From Corydoras sp. C115 (taxonomy: Eukaryota; Chordata; Actinopteri; Siluriformes; Callichthyidae): a DNA stretch of 64,000 nt. The position numbers were made by a program, and so were the translations under genes. The stretch covers positions 14,435,001 to 14,499,000 of the forward strand of contig JAFMOC010000007.1 of NCBI GenBank assembly GCA_019802505.1. The letters run 5' to 3'. Positions 55,755 through 64,000 of the stretch are shown in pieces. The notes under the pieces were generated by a model. It ran no database searches, was not told the origin of the DNA, and saw only the letters and a program-made list of their open reading frames with translations. How positions within the stretch are numbered: the stretch's first letter is position 1; each line of letters starts with the position of its first letter.

Positions 55755-55990
55755 CATTTACATTACATTAGGTCATTAGCAGACACTTTTATCCAAAGCA
55801 ACTTAAAAGTGTTTCTCCCAGCTTGGGTTGTAAGCACAGGATCAACCACACAACACCCCTGGAGCAATGAGGGTTAAGGGCCTTGCTCAAGGACCCACCT
55901 TGGTAACTTCAGAGGACATAGGGTGTTGGGCTAATAATCAGAAGATTGTAGGTGCAAATCCGAACACCCTTTATGATCAGGTAGCCTAAC
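55755..55990 (-). mobile_element. L2-tailed tRNA-SINE with inverted head
   Basis: 55755-55918 is a normal minus-strand tail and body (TTACATTAGGTCATTAGC, CAAAGCAACTTAAAAG, GAGGGTTAAGGGCCTTGC, GGTAACTTCAGAGG). From 55920 the tRNA-derived part instead reads in the plus direction: GGGTGTTGGGCTAATAATC, AGAAGATTGTAGGTGCAAATCC. So the head is inverted relative to the body. Confidence 0.75.
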
Positions 55991-56202
55991 TCCTTAATCG
56001 CAAACCATTTCAGAAATGTGTTAATGTTAATGATGTTGGAAAAAAGTGGATAAGCTAGAGGAACTCTATACATCTACATGGAAAGTACATCTAACACAGG
56101 GACAACAAAATTTAAAAACTAAACCATATATTCTGAAGCCTTACACCACAACACTGTATAGTGCACACATTGTACCACTCTGTAGACATCTGCACAGAAC
56201 TA

Positions 56203-56492
56203 TTCATTCATTTTCTCGGGAAGGCAAAAGTCTACCCTAGGGTAAGCTGAGAAGGCAGCCACGCACAGATACACAATCACTTTCACATTCTCACCTGGGG
56301 CAAATTTAAAAATCTGATTATTCTATAAGCATGTTTTAGGTCTATGGGAGGAAAGCGAAGTTCCTATAGGAGAACCATGCAGACACAAGGGGAACATTCA
56401 AAAAACTCAACTTCCTGTCTGGGAATCAAATCTAAGACTTTTAGATCTTCCAAGGTTTGAGGGTTTAGCATTATACCACAGTTCCACCTTTT
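56203..56492 (-). mobile_element. Very old DANA-like SINE
   Basis: TATTCATTCATTTTCTCGGG, ATTCTCACCTGGGGCAAATT, GGTCTATGGGAGGAAAGC, GGAACATTCAAAAAACTC and the head-like TTAGCATTATACCACAG complement. It is highly diverged. Confidence 0.55.
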
Positions 56493-56669
56493 CACAAAAC
56501 AGATTACATTGTAAAAGTCAACAGTAAAAGTGACATATGACATAATTCTTATCTAAACTGGAAATTCTAAATATTATAAATGGAAAAAAAAGTTGCCCTC
56601 AGTGTTAATTTTTTTTTTAATTCTTTCAATAATCACTTGTTAAGTTTGTTTTTCTGAAGTAATAACTGT

Positions 56670-57010
56670 GATTAGTTGCTATTTGTAGATCTTTACATGT
56701 CCAGCTCTCAGTGCTGGGATCCAGATTGGAATCCGGATGTGGGTGAAGTTTCCATGTTTTCCCTGTGTCTGTGTGGGGTTTCTCCGGATTCTCCGGTTTC
56801 CTCGCACAGTTCAAAAACATGGCTTCAAGATGAATTGGCTGCTATAAATTGCCCCTATATAGAATGTGTGCATGTGTCTCTGTGTAAGTGAGTGTGTGCC
56901 CAGCGATGAGTTGGCATCCTGTTCTGGATGTATCTGCCCAGCGTACGAAACATTCTCCTCTGAATGGGCATGGGGATTAAGGGATTAAGCAGGAAGATAA
57001 TGAGACGAGA
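56670..57010 (+). mobile_element. DANA/Mermaid-like SINE, A-box degraded
   Basis: CATGTCCAGCTCTCAGTGCTGG, GAAGTTTCCATGTTTTCCC, GTTTCCTCGCACAGTTC, CCCAGCGATGAGTTGG, AATGGGCATGGGG. It lacks most of the first 30 bp. Confidence 0.82.
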
Positions 57011-60000
57011 AGTTCCTGAAAGGATCCTTAAAAAAGGCTTTATGAAATTAAACATTTAGGATGTGATGTCATTGTCTGATTGTGATTATACCAAATTAAT
57101 ACCTTCTATAGGTATTGAAACCTATAGGATGTGTTTATTTATACAGAGATGGCTTGCTGTTCAAATCCTAAATGATCAAAATGCTGAAGATGATCATTTA
57201 ACCAGAATCCCCTACAACCATGAAAAATAATGACATATCTGTAAACTGCATTTCTGTAAATGGCCTTTAGATTCAGTTAAAATTGCTGTTGTGGATGTAA
57301 ACTGTAGGAATAAATCATGTTGAGTGGTATTTTTTTTTTCAACCACACACATTTTCTCAGTGGTTTTGCAGTTGTTATACCATTTCCTGTAAAACTGAAA
57401 TATTATTTAAATGTGTATATCTGGATGTGTATTAAACCGATACAACAAAATACAACACTTAAATACTATTAAAAAATGCTTTTGAGCTTCATTTTTCCTT
57501 CTTAACCAACTTTCACATACAGGCCTGAATACTCTCATTTGTAACTGATGTAACTCTGAACTAGCTGCAGTGCTGAGGCATTAAATCTCCTTCCTATGAA
57601 ATAAATAAAGCCCTTGTCTGGAAATGACCAGCATTTTCTGAGAGACTTTGGCTGTGGATCATGTTACTGGAGAACTGGCATGAGCAAACAGGTTAAGAGT
57701 GAGGGATACCTTTCCATGCATGACATAATGTGGTTAGCATAAATCTCGCAGACAATCAAGCCTTAGTCTGTGCACTCATTCTGTGTTGCTATATAAATAT
57801 ATTGATTTGATTTTATGACATTTAATTTGGCATTTTTCTCTGCACACTGGGGTCATGGAGGAATGAATGGAATTGCCACGTCTTTTATTAGCTCATGATA
57901 ACCTTACACTAAAGTAGAAATAAATATTGTCTATCCTCAACGCAATGCAAAAAGTCCAGAACTTTACTGTATATAGCACCTACATTCAACAATTTACTTA
58001 TTCGGAGCATGAAGGTTGTTTCATAAGACAAGGTGAAGTTTCAGCTATGAACGCTCATACATGTTTCACAACAAGTGGTTGCTTCAACTGGGCAATTAGT
58101 AGACAAGTGGCATGAAAACATGCTAATGAAGTTAATCCTTCAAAGGAGTGATGGCTCTCAGGCTGTGATGATTCAATGACAGCGATGCTAATGCTTCTCG
58201 CCAACACAAGCTGTGAGAGAGGAGGCACACAATAGACTCAGAGATTGTGTCATTGTGTGGGATGAAATTAACTCGCTCTCCAGTTAGGGTGGTCTCCCCT
58301 ACTTTGCTTAGTGCTTGTATGAGAAGAAAGAGGCAAACATACAAGGTCCTGTAGCATCTTAAAGATGTGCACAGTGTAAGTAAATAGTTAAATCCCCAAG
58401 ATAGCAGAATTCTGATCTAATTACCCAAAGAACACAGAATATTCATAGGGTTCCAAAGCCACTCTTAAGCTACTGGAATTTTACCATTTAATGCATCTTG
58501 GTATTATTTATTCACAATGCAAATCTGTCTAACAATTCTTCTATATCACAAACCAATAGCTAATGTGCCGGCTAACAATAAGTTATTGTCAAATCACAGT
58601 AAAATGGCTAGAAGTACTGCAGAGATGAGTGCCTCTGCTTCAACCTATTGAGTATCAGTCTCTTAAACTGGAGTATTATGGAGTGTGCCACAAGTGTAAT
58701 ATGTGCTTAATAACATTGTCATGGACATTTGTGTTTACAGCTGGGTCCAATTCAGGTTATAAGGTCACTTAAGAGACTTTAAGCTTACACTTAACTAATC
58801 TCCTGGCATCATGTATTTAGCCTTGGTTTTCTTTATAGTCCTCCAGGGTACTTACAACTGGGAACATGCAACGAAAGGACAGAGAAGCCTGACATCTGCT
58901 GGCAGAATATCACGCAGTCTCCTCCTTACTATAGGCTAAAGTTCAGGGGTGATAAGCTTTTCATGTCTTTTTATTGCAAGAGCTATTTTTAAACATATTT
59001 AATACTATACATATACATGCAATAATTGGGAGAATGATTCCAATACATTTTTCAATAAAACATATTTTGTTTCAATATATCCTTCTGGGAACCAACCCAT
59101 AGACTTGTGTCCTCTGTAATGGACATTTGTTTCACATATATAACTATTTATTGGTTGGGTGATGAAAACCTCTTATTTCTTTTTCTCCAATATGGCTGTC
59201 ATACAAACAAGCACATTTTATGCAAGGAGGAAAGGTTTGTCATATATTGTCTATTAATTGTATTTTACTTTGCGAGCAAATGGCATTCCAGTTCATTTTA
59301 AGTTTTGTTTGCCTTTCATAATAAACTGGATTGTTAGTTTGAGTAAACTTGTTGTCACTCTAAAAGCAAAATTGGTTAATTTAAGTATTTTAAGCGTGGC
59401 TCGCTTTTAATATAAAAAATGTATTGTTGTCATAATGGACATGCTGTAAAATTAAAATAAAACTGAATTTAAAATATATAAATTGTAAGTTGTTTATTTT
59501 GCCCTCAATAGTAAGGAAATCCCAACAAAAATAAATTGGATTAGACTTTTATTTCTCGGTTCACAGGAGAATATTACAAAATGTAAAAAATTCTCTGTGC
59601 TTTTAAAAGAGGACCAGTTCACTTTGGTACACTTGGCGTCCCTGGGTAGCAGGTGGTTTCTGGTCTCCTGAGTTTTTTCCCCAAAAAATGTTTGTCTCCC
59701 ACATCTGGCTCTTTAATTTCAGACTGACTCAATGAAATTAAAATCATTCCCTGTTCTGTGTAGGCCTTTGTAGAAGTACCTTTCACCAGGGTTCACTTAC
59801 AACCCAAATCCACCCACCACATAATAAGATGTGCATGATCTGCCTCACAAAATCATTCTATTCACTTAAGGGCAGTAAACAGAGGGATCATGTAAGGCAG
59901 ATCAGTGATAGGTTTAAAGGGTAACTAGAATTTTAACCTTGGACTTATCGTTATGACTTTTTTCAAAATAATGTCTGAATATTTAACAGCATTTTGGAAA

Positions 60001-60236
60001 TAGACTTCATTTTGAATATCTCTTGAATGACCTGTTATATGGATTATCAAAGTGTTCAGTCAATACTCTACTTTGGGGATTGAATGAGCTGATTATATTC
60101 TAGGTTGTCAGAAACATCTTTTAACTTTATGATCATGCAAGTGGCAAAACCAAAAAGGTCATTGGATACATTGAACTAAAATAAATTACCTCAACTGGTT
60201 AAGTACCATTTTTCAAAGAATACTAAAAACAGTATT
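57011..60236. other. Quiet unique stretch, no gene seen
   Basis: 3.2 kb without any recognised repeat, CpG cluster or exon. 58130-58340 (around CTCTCAGGCTGTGATGATTC) is balanced in composition and might be a conserved element. The rest is AT-rich. Confidence 0.35.
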
Positions 60237-60443
60237 GGCCCTCAGCCCCAATGTGGGTGAAGTTTCCATGTTTCCAGGTTCCTCCCAGTACAGTACAAAA
60301 ACTCAAAAGCTCTAAATTGAGCCTAAATTGTGTGCCCAGTGATAAATTGGCAACCTGTCTTGGGTATATCTGCCCAGCGCCCGAAACATTCTCTTGTGGA
60401 GATGAGAAAAGTTGAGTATTAAGTGGAAGATATTAGATGTGAT
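60237..60443 (+). mobile_element. Diverged DANA/Mermaid-like SINE, headless
   Basis: CCAATGTGGGTGAAGTTTCC, TGTGCCCAGTGATAAATTGG, TATATCTGCCCAGCGCCCGAAAC. The middle is shortened. Confidence 0.75.
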
Positions 60444-61119
60444 GAAATATCTACAACTCCACTTCTTATGAATCCATTTCTTATATTGACGAATTGCTAC
60501 ACAATTTCCATTAAGCTCCTGGCAGTGTTAAAAAGTTATTAAATATATAGCAAATCAATTTAATTGTACATTGTAACAATAAATACACAATTATGAATAT
60601 CATACCATCACACAAGTTGATTGTGCTGTACTTTTGTTTTTGATTACTTATATGTCCATGAACTTGAATGTGATTACATTACCGATTATAATTGCTCTGT
60701 ATTACTGAGTTTGACCCATCTACCCTATGGTGAAGCTCAAACAAAACATACTTATGCATGTACAATGCTCTCCTACATGTTACAACAGGCAGCCAGAAGG
60801 CAACTCTGAACATTTTTGATTGTGTTAGCAAGCGAATGACTACTTGTAGGAGGTGAAGTAAGGTGAGGTAAAATGATTAGTAACCTTATCAAGCCATCTC
60901 TTAAGACCTGTAGGGGCAAATGCATGTGTTTGATGCGTGACTGAAAATCGCAATGAATGCATTTGCACTTGTTACATCCTGCCTCAAACAAACTCGCAGA
61001 CACAGCTGTCCCGTGGAAGTCATCCATTTTTCAGCACTGAAAACTGACCAGGCTTTATGTCAGAATAGACTGTGATTCCTTATGACATTAATGTATTGTG
61101 TGAGAGCTAAAAACTTTTT
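60444..61119. other. Unique DNA, no gene seen
   Basis: Nothing recognised; 60840-61030 is the least AT-rich part. Confidence 0.35.
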
Positions 61120-61436
61120 CTTTCATTCATTCAGTGTGTGTGTGTGGGGGGGGGGGTCCCCATGCCAATCCAGGGGAGAATATCAAGCGCTGGGCAGATA
61201 CACCCAGGACAAATTGCCAATATATCGTTAAGCACACTCACTCACACACACACACTCTGTATGGGGCAATTTAGAGCATTCAATTTGTCTAGAATCCATG
61301 TTTTTGGACTGTGGAAGGGAACCGGAGAACCCGGAGGAAACCCACTCGTACACAAGGAGAACATGGAAACTCCACCCAGATTGGGATTCGACTCTGGAAT
61401 CCCCAGTTCTAACCCCTAAACTACCGTGCCGCCTGA
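61120..61436 (-). mobile_element. DANA/Mermaid-like SINE, full length
   Basis: ATTCATTCAG tail, a (TG)n-G(11) run at 61134-61156 replacing the CGACCCTAATA region, CAGATACACCCAGGACAAATTG, GAACCGGAGAACCCGGAGG, and the head complement CTAAACTACCGTGCCGCC. Confidence 0.87.
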
Positions 61437-61568
61437 GCTAACTACTTCTTTTATATATTCTTTGAATAGTATCAAATGAATGATTCCAAATGAATACCGA
61501 GCAATTTATAGCAGAGCATCTTCGCACATCCTAATTCATGAAATCATTTTAATCAGCTTATCGTGTAT

Positions 61569-61828
61569 GGTGGCAGGGCGGCTTAGTGGTTAGCATGTCC
61601 ACACCCCAGCGCAGCAGTTTCAGGTTTGAATCCTGATCTGGGTGGTTCTTCCCATACCTGCATGGGTTTTCTCTGGGTTCTCCTACAGTTCAAGGTGAAT
61701 TGGCTGCTCTAAATTTCCCCTTTATAATGTGTATAATGTTTTAAAACGCTCTCCCCTGGATGGGCATAGGGAACCCCCCTCCCGCGATCCTGATCCTGAG
61801 TATTAAGAGGAAGATCATGAGAAGATGA
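61569..61828 (+). mobile_element. DANA/Mermaid-like SINE, internally deleted
   Basis: GGGCGGCTTAGTGGTTAGC (A-box), GGTTTGAATCC (B-box), GGTGAATTGGCTGCTC. The CCCAGCGATGGATTGG block is missing, and it resumes at CTCTCCCCTGGATGGGC. Confidence 0.83.
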
Positions 61829-61928
61829 GCTAATTGTGTGACAGAAGCACAATGTATAACATCTAGTACAAACAATACATTTTCACATCCTCCATCAGAA
61901 TAATAAATGTAACGTTATCTAGAAATAT

Positions 61929-62365
61929 GGCGGCACGGAGGCTTGGTGGTTCGAATCCCAATCTGGGTTTCCATGTTCTCCCCGTGGGTTTCCTCTGGGG
62001 TCTTTGGTTTCATCCCACAGTCGAAAAACATGGATGGATATTGCCCTGTATATTGTCTCTTGCACTGTTCCCTCCCATTACTTGAATGTCTTGTATATTG
62101 TCTTGTATTTGTTGTGATTCTTGGTTTGCACATGCTCTTTGCACAAGTGCACTTTGTGTTGGTTGTGTAGTGGCTGTTCTGTGTAGTATCTTATTCCTTG
62201 AGAACGCTGTTTTGCACCACTGTATACTGTACACGATTTTATATTGTTTGAATGACAAACAAAATACTTGAATAATAAATTGATTACACAAAAATGCCCC
62301 ATATATTGTGTGTTCTGCCCAGTGCCAGAAATATTTTCCTCTGGATTGGCATGGGAAAAAGAAAA
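61929..62365 (+). mobile_element. DANA/Mermaid-like SINE split by a LINE-tail insert
   Basis: 61929-62056 is head and body (GGCGGCACGGAGGCTTGG, GGTTCGAATCCC, CACAGTCGAAAAACATGG). 62295-62365 continues TGCCCCATATATTG and GGATTGGCATGGG. About 25 bp around the A-box to B-box spacer are deleted. Confidence 0.83.
62057..62294 (+). mobile_element. 5'-truncated LINE-like 3' end, inside a SINE
   Basis: TTGCACAAGTGCACTTTGTG, TTGCACCACTGTATACTGTAC, TTGAATGACAAACAAAATACTTG, AATAATAAATTG: the 3' end typical of a fish non-LTR retroposon. It is flanked by TGCCCTGTATATTGT (62042-62056) and TGCCCCATATATTGT (62295-62309), a 15-bp duplication with 13 matches. Confidence 0.6.
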
Positions 62366-63232
62366 AAAATGTACAGTGAGTGGCAGTTCACACTTGAGCT
62401 GATAATGTAGTAACAGAAACTCAGATTATCACTCTGTACAATAGTTGTAAGCAGGAATGTAAAAAAATGCCAAACCTTAAGGCTGTTTAACTACACAGAG
62501 GAACTACATAGCACTACAATAAGAATTTCTAATAAAGCACCCTGTGAGAAGAAAGAAAACTGTCCTCAGTAGTAAAATAAATATAAACCCCATGAAGAAT
62601 TTTCTATTGGCCACTGATATTTAGCCGTATCTGTCACATATGGTCTGTGCTTTATGCTTCCTGCTTGAGCTGCATACACAACACATGCCACATTTGGTTT
62701 CGGTTCATTTTGTCACAGCCTATAACAAGACAGATTTAAGCTCTGACCCCAAACATTAATCTAAGAGGCCCTTTTATAAAACACAGCTATAGAGTTATTG
62801 CAGAGCTGATGTGCTAGATGTGTCTGTCCCATGTTTAGTGAGCACACTGGAACTGTCATTTTGTAAAGATTAGCAAGTAAAATGGCAGCAATGCCATGTT
62901 GACATCTACGAGTGGAAAATAGCAAACCCTGTCTGCTTTTCTGCGAGAGGAGTCTGTACTCCTTCAGCAATCAATATGATTCTCCACAAGACTCCAGTGA
63001 CGCAATTAATTAAAACCCTTCTAGTCATGGAAGTGCATGTTGTGGAGCAAGCAGCAGCAGTCAAACAGCACATACTGAATTGAATCAAGGAATTACTTGT
63101 TTCGGTTTGCAGATATTTCTTGTTAAACAATGCAAAGCAGAAAATTAGCATTATAGTTGGTGCAATCCAAGTACTGTGAATAAACAGCTGCCAGCACAAG
63201 GCTGTATACAGAGCAAAAGTCTTTATATTTAT
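62366..63232. other. Unique DNA, no gene seen
   Basis: 62620-63200 is free of repeats. A 113-residue antisense frame at 62906-63247 reads hydrophobic/Cys-rich sequence with no family I recognise. Its upstream end runs into the SINE at 63233, so I do not call it an exon. Confidence 0.35.
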
Positions 63233-63452
63233 TTTACATTTGGTCATTTTAGCAGATGCTTTTATCCAACGAGACCTACAAGTATTCCAAATTGATCGCT
63301 AGATTTAGAACACAATGACAGTACCCCTGAAGCAATAAGTATTAAGGGCCATGCTTAAGGGCCCACATTGGTAACTTCAGTGATCATGGGATTTAAAACC
63401 TCAACCTTCAGATTGATAGACCAACACCCTAACAACTGAGCTAACATGCCCC
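63233..63452 (-). mobile_element. L2-tailed tRNA-SINE, full length
   Basis: TTTAGCAGATGCTTTTATCC tail, TATTAAGGGCCATGC, GTAACTTCAGTGATC, AAACCTCAACCTTCAG, and the head complement CCCTAACAACTGAGC. Confidence 0.82.
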
Positions 63453-64000
63453 TTTAAATTGACTTTTTTATGAAGTGTTCTGCCCTTTAGTAAATTTTTA
63501 CAGTGTATCACCTTGTAGAACACAAACAGGTGGTCTATAAGTGTCAAACAAAAGATTGCAAAAACAATGTCAAAATAAAGTGGGATTATTTCACTACAGA
63601 AGATAAGCAGGTCTATTGCCTCTTTTTCACCTGGTAATGGGTTCCAGCAGTAGTACTTCAGGTTTTCACCTTAATGCTCCCTCTTTATGGTTTTACTTAT
63701 AATCACTGGCTTATATTAGGCCTATTATAGCCTCAGAAGAAAGCAAGCTTCTATTTATGCTGTCAGCTTCTATAAAAAGCTATACCTGCATATGTTTCAG
63801 ACGCTGAGACACCGCTACTCATGTCATTCATAGTAGACATTTAGCTCAGATTTGATGGATCATAAACTCATATGACTTATTATCATTGCACACAGATGAT
63901 GTACGTAAATAACTGAATATGCTTTGAAATCAAGTTTTTGGCTGACCTTTAACCCTGTCTAATGAAGATTAGAATACTTTAGTATTAGAATTAATAGAAT
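63453..64000. other. Unique AT-rich DNA, no gene seen
   Basis: Nothing recognised to the end of the window. Confidence 0.35.

Noticed and set aside
62906..63247. 113-residue antisense frame
   Set aside because: Starts inside an L2-tailed SINE and has no domain; not supported as coding.

Overview
This is vertebrate nuclear DNA, almost certainly from a teleost fish and most likely an ostariophysan (the zebrafish, catfish and characin group). The main evidence is a tRNA-derived SINE present in about 30 copies. It has the architecture of the DANA/Mermaid/Merlin SINEs: a tRNA-like head with A and B boxes, a conserved cytosine-rich body, a GTGTGT stretch and a 3' end of (GAAT)n. A second SINE type carries the L2/UnaL2-type 3' tail (AAGT-GCTTTGGATAAAAGC). 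Fold-back DNA elements, hAT, Tc1/mariner and other MITE-like families complete a typical fish repeat landscape. I do not name a species.

I find no convincing protein-coding exon, rRNA, tRNA or snRNA gene in the 64 kb. Every long open frame lies in a repeat, a microsatellite or the CpG island. The only gene-like landmark is a strong CpG island at about 48.9-50.9 kb. It contains a (GGC)n tract, a perfect CRE (TGACGTCA), a TATA-like box and two splice-donor-like sequences on the minus strand (49.50 and 49.76 kb). It reads best as the promoter and non-coding first exon(s) of a gene. If the minus-strand donors are real, the 49 kb to the left is the start of a very long intron; if the gene runs right, the 13 kb there is intron or intergenic.

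Layout. 0-13.6 kb: scattered SINEs, two hAT-like remnants, a 0.69 kb element with perfect 20-bp terminal inverted repeats (TIRs), and AT-rich MITEs. 13.6-16.0 kb: repeat-free, balanced-composition DNA that looks like conserved regulatory sequence. 16.0-20.5 kb: a dense repeat block containing a 992-bp hAT element with a perfect 8-bp target-site duplication (TSD) and a relic BED zinc finger. 20.5-27.1 kb: mostly unique DNA with one perfect PBX-MEIS decamer. 27.1-31.4 kb: nested Tc1-like and fold-back elements and an 891-bp element full of GAGATCTC palindromes. 31.4-35.0 kb: mostly unique. 35.1-44.4 kb: nested SINEs, a long hairpin, microsatellites, and a short hAT inserted in a SINE. 44.4-54.7 kb: mostly unique with the CpG island at its centre and almost free of SINEs. 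54.7-63.5 kb: SINE-in-SINE nests, with a quiet unique stretch at 57.0-60.2 kb.

No novel biochemical system is visible. The interesting content is a set of well-dated transposon nests with readable target-site duplications, a few unusual palindromic elements, a promoter with no visible coding partner, and several stretches that look like developmental enhancers. The enhancer calls rest on composition and motifs alone, without alignment.
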